From Psychrobacter sp. (GTDB lineage Bacteria > Pseudomonadota > Gammaproteobacteria > Pseudomonadales > Moraxellaceae): a stretch of DNA of 17,832 bases. The stretch's first letter is position 1. Each line of letters starts with the position of its first letter. Positions 8,745-15,898 of this stretch are shown here, piece by piece. The translations under genes and the position numbers were made by a program. Under the pieces are notes generated by a model. The model was not told the origin of the DNA. It searched no databases and saw only the letters and a program-made list of their open reading frames with translations. The DNA lies in the NCBI RefSeq assembly GCF_030454045.1, contig NZ_JAKDJE010000060.1:1-17832 (forward strand). The letters are read 5' to 3'.

Positions 8745-8759
8745 ATGAATAAAATTCAT
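8745..8759 (+). promoter_or_regulatory. MetR-type operator upstream of mesX
   Basis: TGAATAAAATTCA (8746-8758) matches the TGAA-N5-TTCA consensus of the LysR-type methionine regulator MetR exactly. It extends by one more paired base on each side. It also satisfies the general LysR T-N11-A rule. A downstream -10 candidate TTTAAT (8804-8809) would put the box about 64 bases before the transcript start, the usual activator position. Another -10, TATACT (8762-8767), lies immediately next to the box and would instead suggest interference. No metR gene is in the window. The assignment rests on consensus match and on the methionine gene it precedes. Confidence 0.6.
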
Positions 8760-8860
8760 CTTATACTAAGTTTATATCGTTTTTATTCATGTTAAAGATT
8801 TGGTTTAATACACCCATACAGACATTCAGTGTTATTTCAATTTGTAGGGTAGGAATCACC

Positions 8861-9853
8861 ATGACTAAGCCTTTTGCATGTTCAATCAAGCACATTCGTT
8901 TTGATGAAAACTATCAGCCTGCCAGCAGCACGCGCATGACGACCAACTTTGCCAATCTTGCGCGCGGTGAAGCACGCGAAGACAACCTACGCAAAGCGAT
9001 TACCATGATTAATAACCGCTTTAACGCACTGGCGCATTGGGACAACCCAAATGCCGATCGTTATTCGGTCGAAGTAGACATCGTGTCTGCCAACATGGAT
9101 ATCGAAGGCAATGGCGATGCGTTCCCTGTGATTGAGATGCTACAAACCACCATCGTTGACCACAAAGAAAACAAGCGCATCGACGGTATGGTCGGCAACA
9201 GCTTTTCTTCTTATGTGCGTGATTATGATTTTAGCGTGGTGCTACTGGAGCATTTTAATAAGCACCCAAATACCAAAGCGCCTGAAGATTTTGGCGACTT
9301 GCATGGCAAATTGTTTAAATACTTACTGAGCTCAGACGCCTATCAAGAAAACTTTGACAAGCAGCCTGTAATTTGCCTCAGCGTATCGACCAGCAAGACC
9401 TATTACCGCACCACCAATGTGCACCCTGTGCTGGGCGTAGAATACAAGCAAGACGAGTATTCATTGACCGACGATTATTTTTACAAAATGGGCTTGGTTG
9501 TGCGTTACTTTAAGCCTGAGGGCAGCGCTGCGCCACTCGCCTTTTACTTTGCGGGCGACTTGACCAGCGACTACACCGATCTTGAGCTGATCAGTGCAAT
9601 CAGCACGATGGAGACGTTCCAAAAGATTTATCGTCCTGAGATTTATAACGCCAATTCAACGGCAGGTCAGGTCTATCAGCCAAGCCTAAAATACCAAGAC
9701 TATTCGCTGACGCAGATTGTTTATGACCGTGAAGAGCGTAGCCAAATGGCCGTCAAGCAAGGCAAGTTTACCGAAGAGCAGTTTATCAAGCCGTATCAAG
9801 ACATCTTGGATACGTGGGCGGCCAACTATAAGCCTGAACAAGACGCGGCATAA
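8861..9853 (+). CDS. mesX: MesX, DUF1852 partner of methionine synthase MesD
   Basis: This 330-residue DUF1852 protein is about the usual length of the family. Family knowledge: MesX is required for methionine synthesis by the core methionine synthase MesD in aerobic bacteria such as Acinetobacter; its biochemical activity is not settled. The protein is soluble and cytoplasmic, with no signal peptide or membrane segment. It has no motif I can assign to a cofactor, although it is rich in aromatic and acidic residues (for example SKTYYRTTNVHPVLGVEY and YFAGDLTSDYTDLE). The ATG at 8861 is preferred over an upstream in-frame ATG at 8789 because AGGA (8851-8854) precedes it at good spacing and DUF1852 proteins begin MTKPFACSIKHIRFD-like. 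mesD follows 69 bases later. A MetR-type box sits about 100 bases upstream, implying methionine control. Confidence 0.88.
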   Translation: MTKPFACSIKHIRFDENYQPASSTRMTTNFANLARGEAREDNLRKAITMINNRFNALAHWDNPNADRYSVEVDIVSANMDIEGNGDAFPVIEMLQTTIVDHKENKRIDGMVGNSFSSYVRDYDFSVVLLEHFNKHPNTKAPEDFGDLHGKLFKYLLSSDAYQENFDKQPVICLSVSTSKTYYRTTNVHPVLGVEYKQDEYSLTDDYFYKMGLVVRYFKPEGSAAPLAFYFAGDLTSDYTDLELISAISTMETFQKIYRPEIYNANSTAGQVYQPSLKYQDYSLTQIVYDREERSQMAVKQGKFTEEQFIKPYQDILDTWAANYKPEQDAA

Positions 9854-9922
9854 GTGCCTTTGCTTTATCGCACGCGCATTCATTTTTAAGCGACTTATTA
9901 CTTTTATAGAAGATATACCGAC

Positions 9923-10966
9923 ATGACTTTATTATTACCGACCTCTACCGCTGGCAGCTTGCCAAAACCTGCATGGCTGGCTGAGCCTGAAAAGCTTTGG
10001 TCACCATGGAAAGTCGCCGATGACGTACTGGCAGAAGCCAAAAAAGATGCCTTGCGTGTGTCACTACAAGAGCAACTGCTGGCAGGCATTGATATCGTCA
10101 GTGATGGCGAGCAGACACGTCAGCATTTTGTGACCACCTTTATTGAGCATTTGGATGGCGTGGATTTTGAAAACCGTGAGACCGTGCGTATTCGCAATCG
10201 CTATGATGCGAGCGTGCCGTCGGTGGTCGGTGATGTGAGCCGTCAAAAGCCTGTATTCGTTGACGATGCCAAGTTTTTGCGTTCACTGACCGACCAGCCG
10301 ATTAAATGGGCGCTGCCAGGGCCGATGACCATGATTGATACCTTGTACGATGGTCACTACAAAAGCCGCGAAAAGTTGGCGTGGGAATTTGCTAAAATCC
10401 TTAACCAAGAGGCCAAAGAGCTAGAGGCGGCGGGTGTGGACATCATTCAGTTTGATGAGCCTGCATTTAACGTCTTTTTTGATGAAGTGAACGATTGGGG
10501 CGTGGCGACACTAGAGCGCGCTATTGAAGGCTTAAAGTGCGAAACGGCCGTACACATCTGCTACGGCTACGGCATTAAGGCAAACAACGACTGGAAACAA
10601 ACGCTTGGCTCGGAGTGGCGTCAGTACGAAGAAGCCTTTCCAAAACTGCAACAATCAAAAATTGATATCGTGTCGCTTGAGTGCCAAAACTCACGCGTAC
10701 CGATGGATTTGATTGAGCTGATTCGTGGTAAAAAAGTGATGGTTGGCGCGATTGATGTGGCGACCAATGAGATTGAAACGCCTGAGGCAGTCGCTGATAC
10801 GCTGCGTAAAGCCTTGCAATTTGTCGATGCGGACAAGTTATATCCTTCAACCAACTGCGGTATGACGCCGCTGCCACGTCACGTTGCTCGCGGTAAATTA
10901 GCAGCCCTAAGTGCAGGCGCGGCGATTGTCCGTAAAGAGCTGAACGCGGCTACCGCAGCAGCGTAA
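9923..10966 (+). CDS. mesD: MesD, folate-independent core methionine synthase
   Basis: This 347-residue protein resembles only the C-terminal catalytic half of cobalamin-independent methionine synthase MetE (about 750 residues); the N-terminal folate-binding half is absent. All four zinc ligands of MetE are recognisable: H211 and C213 in VHICYGYG, E253 in SLECQNSR, and C312 in STNCGMTP. A DEPAF motif matches the homocysteine-binding region. It should therefore methylate homocysteine to methionine with a donor other than 5-methyl-tetrahydropteroyl-glutamate. Placement directly after mesX (69 bases) identifies it as the MesD family, which needs MesX and oxygen in vivo. The ribosome-binding site is weak (AGAAG). 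It is soluble and cytoplasmic. The alternative, a stand-alone MetE-like methyltransferase for another thiol, is unlikely given the DUF1852 neighbour. Confidence 0.9.
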   Translation: MTLLLPTSTAGSLPKPAWLAEPEKLWSPWKVADDVLAEAKKDALRVSLQEQLLAGIDIVSDGEQTRQHFVTTFIEHLDGVDFENRETVRIRNRYDASVPSVVGDVSRQKPVFVDDAKFLRSLTDQPIKWALPGPMTMIDTLYDGHYKSREKLAWEFAKILNQEAKELEAAGVDIIQFDEPAFNVFFDEVNDWGVATLERAIEGLKCETAVHICYGYGIKANNDWKQTLGSEWRQYEEAFPKLQQSKIDIVSLECQNSRVPMDLIELIRGKKVMVGAIDVATNEIETPEAVADTLRKALQFVDADKLYPSTNCGMTPLPRHVARGKLAALSAGAAIVRKELNAATAAA

Positions 10967-11044
10967 ATTGTATTGACACGATTGACTGTCCATAGTCGGT
11001 CGCCTATGCCGTCCATTAATGATGATCTAAGGTAGTGTACCGTC

Positions 11045-11536
11045 ATGATTGAAGCCATCGATTTTAGAAATGCCCTATCACGACTGACCACCGCCGTGCA
11101 TGTGGTCACCACCAACGGCACCTCAGGCGCGCATGGGTTTACTGCCTCCGCAGTGTGTAGCGTCAGCGATGACCCACCGACAGTGCTGGTGTGTATGAAT
11201 CGCGCAGCGCGCTCGCATGTACATTTTGTGGGTAATAATACCTTGTGCGTCAATGTACTCGGCACGCAGCATGAGCCGTTATCCAATGTCTTTGCCTCAA
11301 AGCTCGATTCTGACGCCCGTTTTGAACATGGCATATGGGACACGTTGGTCACAGGCGCACCTGCGTTAGAGGACGCCTTGGTCAATCTAGATTGTGAGAT
11401 TGAATCGGTTCAAGATGTGGGCACGCACAGCGTCTTTATGTGCCGCGTCGTCGCCATCAGGCAGAGCGAGCAAGAGGAGAGTTTGGTCTATTTTAACCGT
11501 GCTTATCATCACCTCCGCCAGAGCGAGCCTGCGTAA
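11045..11536 (+). CDS. Flavin reductase of the RutF/HpaC family
   Basis: This 163-residue single-domain protein has the length and N-terminal pattern of NAD(P)H:flavin reductases that feed free reduced FMN or FAD to a separate oxygenase: RLTTAVHVVTTNG, then the flavin-binding stretch GFTASAVCSVSDDPPTVLVC at 31-50, and LCVNVLG with a C-terminal YHHLR-type tail. It follows mesD by 78 bases on the same strand with no terminator between, so it is probably cotranscribed. AAGG at 11029-11032 is a rather distant ribosome-binding site. No oxygenase of the usual two-component flavin type lies next to it. MesX is therefore the candidate partner, which would fit the known oxygen need of MesD; this link is inference. 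Confidence 0.87.
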   Translation: MIEAIDFRNALSRLTTAVHVVTTNGTSGAHGFTASAVCSVSDDPPTVLVCMNRAARSHVHFVGNNTLCVNVLGTQHEPLSNVFASKLDSDARFEHGIWDTLVTGAPALEDALVNLDCEIESVQDVGTHSVFMCRVVAIRQSEQEESLVYFNRAYHHLRQSEPA

Positions 11537-11608
11537 ACGTCTCTTGCTATTCGCCTTATTCGCCAGCCAACAGTAACTGAAAAATTAACTAAAAAAAGTA
11601 ACCATCCT

Positions 11609-12409
11609 GTGGAAATTATCATCTTTTTAATCATAGGCGCGCTTGCAGGCTTTGCAGCGGGGCTGTTCGGTGTCGGTGGCGGGACGATTATCGTGCCGCT
11701 CCTGTTTATTGTCTTTACCCAAATGGGCTACAGCCCTGATGTGATCATGCATCTGGCGCTCGGCACCTCGCTTGCCACCATCATTGTTACCTCCATCAGC
11801 TCGCTCATGGCGCACAATAAGAAAGGCGCGGTCATGTGGCCTGTGGTCACTAACCTTGCCCCTGGTATGGCGCTGGGCTGCTTTTTTGGCGCGGGTATCG
11901 CAGGCTGGCTATCCAGTGGGCATTTGCAAATCATCGTTGGAATCTTTCTGCTGTGGGTCGCGCTCAAAATGTTTCGCGGTGGCAAAAAAACCGTCGCGGT
12001 GCATGAGACGCTGCCGTCTACGCCCAAGCAGCTTGCCGCAGGGTCAGGGATTGGTGTGGCGTCGGCTATTTTTGGGATTGGCGGTGGCAGTTTGACCGTG
12101 CCGTACCTCACGCGCTATGGTGTGGTGATGCAAAAAGCGGTGGGCACCTCTGCGGCGTGCGGGTTACCGATTGCCATTGCTGGTGCGCTTGGTTTTATGT
12201 TTTTTGGGATACAAGATCAGGCCAATATCCCTAATGCCATTGGTTTTGTGCATATTTATGCATTTTTCGGCATCGGTGTGATGAGCTTTTTTACCGCCAA
12301 GCTGGGGGCAAAAGTCGCGCATCAGCTCTCACCACCTTTATTAAAAAAATGCTTCGCGGTGCTGCTCATCGTGGTCAGCTGCTTTTTTCTATATAAAGGG
12401 CTGGTTTGA
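11609..12409 (+). CDS. TauE/SafE family membrane permease
   Basis: This 266-residue integral membrane protein has about eight hydrophobic segments. The family's internal duplication is plain: GLFGVGGGTIIVPLL near residues 18-32 and AIFGIGGGSLTVPYL near 154-168. TauE/SafE proteins move sulfite, sulfoacetate, other organosulfur anions or small carboxylates across the inner membrane, generally by export or uptake coupled to an ion gradient. The start is GTG at 11609, with no convincing ribosome-binding site; a run AAAAAAAGTAA lies upstream. It follows the flavin reductase by 72 bases on the same strand with no terminator between, so it may be the last gene of the mesX operon. The exact substrate cannot be read from sequence. 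No terminator is evident in the 280 bases after its stop. Confidence 0.9.
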   Translation: MEIIIFLIIGALAGFAAGLFGVGGGTIIVPLLFIVFTQMGYSPDVIMHLALGTSLATIIVTSISSLMAHNKKGAVMWPVVTNLAPGMALGCFFGAGIAGWLSSGHLQIIVGIFLLWVALKMFRGGKKTVAVHETLPSTPKQLAAGSGIGVASAIFGIGGGSLTVPYLTRYGVVMQKAVGTSAACGLPIAIAGALGFMFFGIQDQANIPNAIGFVHIYAFFGIGVMSFFTAKLGAKVAHQLSPPLLKKCFAVLLIVVSCFFLYKGLV

Positions 12410-12601
12410 GTCGGGGTATTTAAAGGATAAAGCTCATTCACAGGGTTATAGTGTCTAATGCTGTAAATCATGTATCGCTTATTACTCTGATATAAGTGGT
12501 TTTATTGATTTGGTCTATTTTTGGTAGTTTATTGATAAGTTTGAGTGGTAAGGTAACTGGTTCTACTGGGGTATACTTGGAATAGACCGCCTATACATTC
12601 T

Positions 12602-12630
12602 TATATTCTAATTAAAAAAACTCTTATAAT
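12602..12630 (+). promoter_or_regulatory. Possible promoter of the broken barstar gene
   Basis: A perfect TATAAT (12625-12630) lies 58 bases before the ATG at 12689. The sequence 17 bases further upstream (TATATT at 12602-12607) is a weak -35. The region is A/T-rich. Confidence 0.35.
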
Positions 12631-12688
12631 AGATGCCGAGGCTTTTTAATGATACCTCTCTACTGAGTAAGGTATATTGGAAACAATT

Positions 12689-12927
12689 ATGAATATTGAA
12701 ATTCACGGCAGTTTGATGTGGAGCTCTACTACGGTAAGAATCTTGATGCATTATGGGATCTATTAAGCGGGGGTGTAGAGAGACCAATTAATTTAATATG
12801 GTTCAATTCGGCTACTTCAAAAGAAAAGCTGAGTTGCTTTAAAGAGATAGTTTTTATTCTCGAAAAAGTTAAAAACCAGGACGAGCAATTCAACTTGGAA
12901 GAAAAGTTTGCTTATACCTTAACTTAG
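12689..12927 (+). pseudogene. Barstar-family ribonuclease inhibitor, frameshifted by an internal deletion
   Basis: The frame ending at TAG 12925-12927 codes for the body of a barstar-like protein: FDVELYYGKNLDALWDLLSG, then VERPINLIW and a C-terminal helix and strand. The aspartates matching barstar D35 and D39 (in YYGKNLDALWD) are kept. Barstar inhibits a barnase-type ribonuclease by covering its active site with this acidic helix. The proper start is elsewhere: ATG 12689, with GGAAA five bases upstream, begins MNIEIHG, the expected first strand, but in another frame, and it stops after 25 residues. Going back from FDVEL, the body frame meets TGA at 12697-12699. About 16 residues (first helix) are missing compared with Bacillus barstar, so a deletion of length 3n+1 has probably joined the two parts. 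A GTG at 12718 could start a 69-residue remnant but has no ribosome-binding site. No ribonuclease gene is adjacent. Confidence 0.75.
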
Positions 12928-13020
12928 TTCTGCTAGCTATCTTAGTTGTTAATAGAACACTATAGATATTAGGCATACAACGCGTAGTTCGATGCCTGTA
13001 TAGGGAAACAAACCTTTAGC

Positions 13021-13040
13021 AGCCGTATTCTGGCTTTTTT
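13021..13040 (+). terminator. Weak Rho-independent terminator after the barstar remnant
   Basis: AGCCG (13021-13025) pairs with TGGCT (13031-13035, one G-T pair) around a five-base loop, then T continues to 13040. The short stem makes it only a candidate. It lies between the convergent barstar remnant and truC. Confidence 0.4.
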
Positions 13041-13046
13041 CACTGA

Positions 13047-13829
13047 TTATTTTAGATAAGCTTTAGCACTCACCACCCAAGCAAACGCTTCTAAGATACC
13101 CATCCATTGATCATCCAATCCTGCTTCTAGCAATAATGGCTCACCCGTAATCGGGTGATTGAGCGCCAACGCCTGAGCATGTAGCAGCATCCGCGTACAG
13201 TCATACTGGGTGCGAAAAAATCGCGTATGCCGTATGTCGCCATAGCTGGTATCACCGATAATAGGATGAAAGACATGCTTCATATGCCGACGCAGTTGGT
13301 GCTTGCGCCCCGTTTCAGGGGTCAATTGAACAAGGCTATAGCGGCTGGTGGCGTGCTTTTTTGACACTGCGACAGGCAGCTCGATCTGTGCCAAGCATTG
13401 CCAGTGAGTTACCGCCTCTTGAGCAGGCTTGTCCCAATCGGCAAACTTATCCGCAATCGCATCGGGCTGAAAACTGAGCGCGTAGTCAATCGTGCCTTTA
13501 TCTGGTATGAAGCCGCGCACGACTGCCAGATATTGCTTGGGCACTTCATGCGCAGTAAACGCCTCAGTTAAGGTGCGCGCCACGGCTGAGCTTTTGGCAA
13601 ATAATAATACGCCCGATGTCGGCCTATCCAAGCGATGTACGGGAAACACATGGCAGCCGACCGCATCACGGGTCAGCTGCATGGCAAAGCGCGTCTCTCC
13701 TTTATCCAGCCAGCTGCGATGCACCAGCAGGCCCGCTTCTTTGTTAATCGCGACCAAATACTCGTCTTCGTAGATGATATCTATGTCGTTTGCGATACTG
13801 CTTTGGATTTCCATACTCTTATTACTCAT
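13047..13829 (-). CDS. truC: tRNA pseudouridine(65) synthase TruC
   Basis: TruC converts uridine 65 in the T-stem of certain tRNAs to pseudouridine. The 260-residue product belongs to the RluA/RsuA-type pseudouridine synthases and resembles E. coli TruC along its length. It shows INKEAGLLVHRSWLD near 28-42, the catalytic motif HRLDRPTSG at 65-73 with nucleophile D68, and TGRKHQLRRHMKH with HPIIGDTSYGD further on, ending with GLDDQWM. No S4 domain is present, as expected. The start at 13829 has no clear ribosome-binding site. An in-frame ATG five codons later has AAGAG before it and may be the true start; either leaves the enzyme intact, since homology begins near residue 16. It is transcribed away from the formamidase genes and converges on the barstar remnant. 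Confidence 0.93.
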   Translation of the reverse strand: MSNKSMEIQSSIANDIDIIYEDEYLVAINKEAGLLVHRSWLDKGETRFAMQLTRDAVGCHVFPVHRLDRPTSGVLLFAKSSAVARTLTEAFTAHEVPKQYLAVVRGFIPDKGTIDYALSFQPDAIADKFADWDKPAQEAVTHWQCLAQIELPVAVSKKHATSRYSLVQLTPETGRKHQLRRHMKHVFHPIIGDTSYGDIRHTRFFRTQYDCTRMLLHAQALALNHPITGEPLLLEAGLDDQWMGILEAFAWVVSAKAYLK

Positions 13830-14024
13830 ATTGACGATATGGTAATGATATCAGCTATTGATGTTTTTCTGTTTGACTATGCAAAAACCTAGTACAGCGC
13901 CCTTTTTTCATTATCGAATATTCTATTATCAAGTAGCTGCGTTCAAAATAATACGCCATTTCAAGTAACACCTCTTTAGATTTCGCGCCTTAGGTATTAT
14001 GATTGATAGTACTCATGACAAATG

Positions 14025-14041
14025 TTGGCACTAATTTTGCA
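14025..14041 (+). promoter_or_regulatory. Sigma-54 (RpoN) promoter of the formamidase genes
   Basis: TTGGCAC (14025-14031), five bases, then TTGCA (14037-14041) matches the -24/-12 consensus TGGCAC-N5-TTGCW. The invariant GG (14027-14028) and GC (14039-14040) are separated by exactly ten bases. Transcription would start near 14052, leaving a 36-base leader before the formamidase ATG. The last bases overlap a dyad TTTGCA-N10-TGCAAA (14036-14057). Activation would need an enhancer-binding protein such as NtrC; no strong NtrC dyad was found in the 13830-14024 stretch, only an 8-bp palindrome GAATATTC at 13916-13923. Confidence 0.75.
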
Positions 14042-14087
14042 TCGATAAAATTGCAAACTAAAATTCATTAATTACTAAAGGTGTCTT

Positions 14088-15341
14088 ATGACTAAAGTTC
14101 TCGTTGAAGTTGATCTTACCCAATCCCCTTATGATAATGAAAACATACATAACCGCTGGCATCCTGATATACCGATGGCAGCGACCGTCAAACCAGGAGA
14201 AGATTTCATTTTGGAGTGCTTTGACTGGACTGGGGGACAGGTATTAAATAATGATAGCGCGGAGGATGTGAGGGATGTGGACCTAACACAGGTTCATTTT
14301 TTGTCCGGACCTATTGGTGTAGAAGGGGCTGCACTAGGAGATTTACTAGAAGTTGATATTCTCGATATTGGTACTCTGGCAGGTAGTGAGTGGGGGTTTA
14401 ATGGGTTTTTCTCTAAGCAAAATGGCGGCGGATTTTTGACGGAGCATTTTCCTGAAGCACAAAAATCTATTTGGGATTTTAATGGTATTTATACCAAGTC
14501 GCGCCATATTCCTGGCGTGGAGTTTGCTGGCATCATTCATCCGGGGCTAATTGGCACATTGCCTTCCAAAAAAATGCTGGATGAATGGAATAGACGCGAA
14601 AAAGAGTTGTACGATACCGAACCTGATCGCGTCCCAGCACTGTGTAATTTGCCATTTGCAAAAACGGCGCACATGGGCAGAATGACGGGTGATGACAAAG
14701 AAACAGCAGCGGCAGAAGGAGCGCGCACCGTACCGCCGCGTGAGCATGGTGGCAATTGCGATATCAAAGATTTAACGAAAGGCGCGAAGGTGTATTTCCC
14801 CGTATATGTCGAAGGAGCAGGACTGTCTGTCGGTGATTTGCACTTTAGTCAAGGCGATGGTGAGATTACCTTTTGCGGGGCGATTGAGATGGCGGGCTGG
14901 ATTCATTTGCGTGTCAAGCTTATCAAAGATGGCATGGAAAAATATGCAATCAAAAACCCAATTTTTAAACCCAGCCCATTGACCCCAAATTATAAAGACT
15001 ATTTGATCTTTGAAGGTATTTCGGTCGATGAAAGTGGCAAGCAGCATTATCTAGACGTTAATGTCGCCTATCGGCAAGCCGTTCTCAATGCAATTGAGTA
15101 CATGAAAAAATTTGGTTATAGCGGCGCACAGGCTTATTCGCTGTTAGGCTGCGCGCCTATACAGGCACATATTAGCGGTGTGGTAGATGTGCCCAATGCT
15201 TGTGCAACATTATGGCTACCGACAGAGATATTTGATTTTGATATCAATCCAGGCGGAGAAATGCCCAAGCGTCAGCCAAAAGACGAAGCAGATTTACCAT
15301 TGGCCAAAAACCCGCCTCAACTTAAACCTTTTGAAAAATAG
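14088..15341 (+). CDS. fmdA: Formamidase (FmdA/AmdA acetamidase-formamidase family)
   Basis: The enzyme hydrolyses formamide, and sometimes other short aliphatic amides, to ammonia and the carboxylate in the cytoplasm. The 417-residue product is close to the roughly 400-residue length of Methylophilus FmdA and carries typical family stretches: HFLSGPIGVEGA near 70, EWGFNGFF near 101, PGVEFAGIIHPGLIGTLPS near 141-159, PPREHGGNCDIKDL near 216-229, and SLLGCAPIQAHISGVVDVPN near 347-366. It is not the nitrilase-type formamidase AmiF. AAAGGTG lies at good distance before the ATG. The gene follows a sigma-54 promoter and is followed after 36 bases by an FmdB-type zinc-ribbon gene, the usual formamidase pairing. 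No amide transporter genes are present. Nitrogen control is the natural reading of the promoter. Confidence 0.93.
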   Translation: MTKVLVEVDLTQSPYDNENIHNRWHPDIPMAATVKPGEDFILECFDWTGGQVLNNDSAEDVRDVDLTQVHFLSGPIGVEGAALGDLLEVDILDIGTLAGSEWGFNGFFSKQNGGGFLTEHFPEAQKSIWDFNGIYTKSRHIPGVEFAGIIHPGLIGTLPSKKMLDEWNRREKELYDTEPDRVPALCNLPFAKTAHMGRMTGDDKETAAAEGARTVPPREHGGNCDIKDLTKGAKVYFPVYVEGAGLSVGDLHFSQGDGEITFCGAIEMAGWIHLRVKLIKDGMEKYAIKNPIFKPSPLTPNYKDYLIFEGISVDESGKQHYLDVNVAYRQAVLNAIEYMKKFGYSGAQAYSLLGCAPIQAHISGVVDVPNACATLWLPTEIFDFDINPGGEMPKRQPKDEADLPLAKNPPQLKPFEK

Positions 15342-15377
15342 AGTCCACCCGATAACACGAAATATGGAGGTTTTGTG

Positions 15378-15728
15378 ATGCCCATATACGACTATAAATG
15401 TCAAAAACATGGTTTATTTCATGAACTGGTAGAGATGAGCGACTCTGGAGAAAACAGACCTTGCCCTGAATGCCAGATAGCGTGCCCGCAGGTCATCGTT
15501 GTTGCACCCAGCCTTTTAAATATGGATAGCCATAAAAGGCAGGCGTGTGCGTGCAACGAGCGTGCGCAACATGCACCACTAAAAAGCAGTCAAATAGAAC
15601 ATGCGCCATCAAGGAGCAATAAATTGCTCCTTCCTGATGCATCAATGAGTAAAAGCAGTCGAACCTTAATCAATAACGACGGCACAAAAACTTTTATTGG
15701 TCAAAGGCCATGGATGATCAGTCACTAG
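15378..15728 (+). CDS. fmdB: FmdB-family zinc-ribbon protein
   Basis: The 116-residue product begins MPIYDYKCQKHG, the characteristic FmdB opening. FmdB proteins are small zinc ribbons found beside formamidase genes and thought to be regulatory; the mechanism is not established. The ribbon here is C8-x2-H11 followed by C29-x2-C32 (CPEC), so the second ligand of the first knuckle is histidine instead of the usual cysteine; C36 and a later CAC at about 56-58 are additional cysteines. The C-terminal third is polar and looks disordered, ending with KTFIGQRPWM. The ATG at 15378 is preferred to a GTG one codon earlier because of the family start and the strong GGAGG at 15366-15370. Cotranscription with fmdA from the sigma-54 promoter is likely. 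No clear plus-strand terminator follows. Confidence 0.85.
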   Translation: MPIYDYKCQKHGLFHELVEMSDSGENRPCPECQIACPQVIVVAPSLLNMDSHKRQACACNERAQHAPLKSSQIEHAPSRSNKLLLPDASMSKSSRTLINNDGTKTFIGQRPWMISH

Positions 15729-15820
15729 GAGTTTGCTAGGGTTTCTTGAGCCGTGCCGATCATAAATAATCTGTTTTTGTTCAGCGTTACTCAAGCCGCT
15801 TTTCTTATTTCTAAAACCAC

Positions 15821-15854
15821 AAAAAACCCCTGCTAATAGTAACAATAGCAGGGG
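15821..15854 (-). terminator. Rho-independent terminator of glmS
   Basis: A perfect 9-bp stem, CCCCTGCTA (15827-15835) with TAGCAGGGG (15846-15854), encloses a ten-base loop. On the minus strand it is followed by six T (plus-strand A run 15821-15826). It lies about 60 bases beyond the glmS stop and may also form a barrier for fmdB transcripts coming from the other side. Confidence 0.92.
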
Positions 15855-15898
15855 GCAAACTTAATACTGTGTTTTATTACTCTCTTACAACACACGGT

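Noticed and set aside
8789..8860. Longer mesX starting at ATG 8789
   Set aside because: The extra 24 residues do not resemble DUF1852 proteins, and the ATG at 8861 has AGGA in front of it.
10879..11385. Minus-strand 168-residue open frame over mesD end and flavin reductase
   Set aside because: Antisense to two well-supported genes; no recognisable motifs.
12634..12648. GCCGAGGCTTTTT as a terminator after the permease
   Set aside because: The three-bp stem would have a two-base loop, which cannot form.
12410..12688. Search for a barnase-type ribonuclease before the barstar remnant
   Set aside because: No open frame or ribonuclease motif on either strand; only A/T-rich non-coding sequence.
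14549..14565. Second sigma-54-like element TTGGCACATTGCC inside formamidase
   Set aside because: TGGCAC and TTGC are too close together for the required GG-N10-GC spacing, and it lies within coding sequence.
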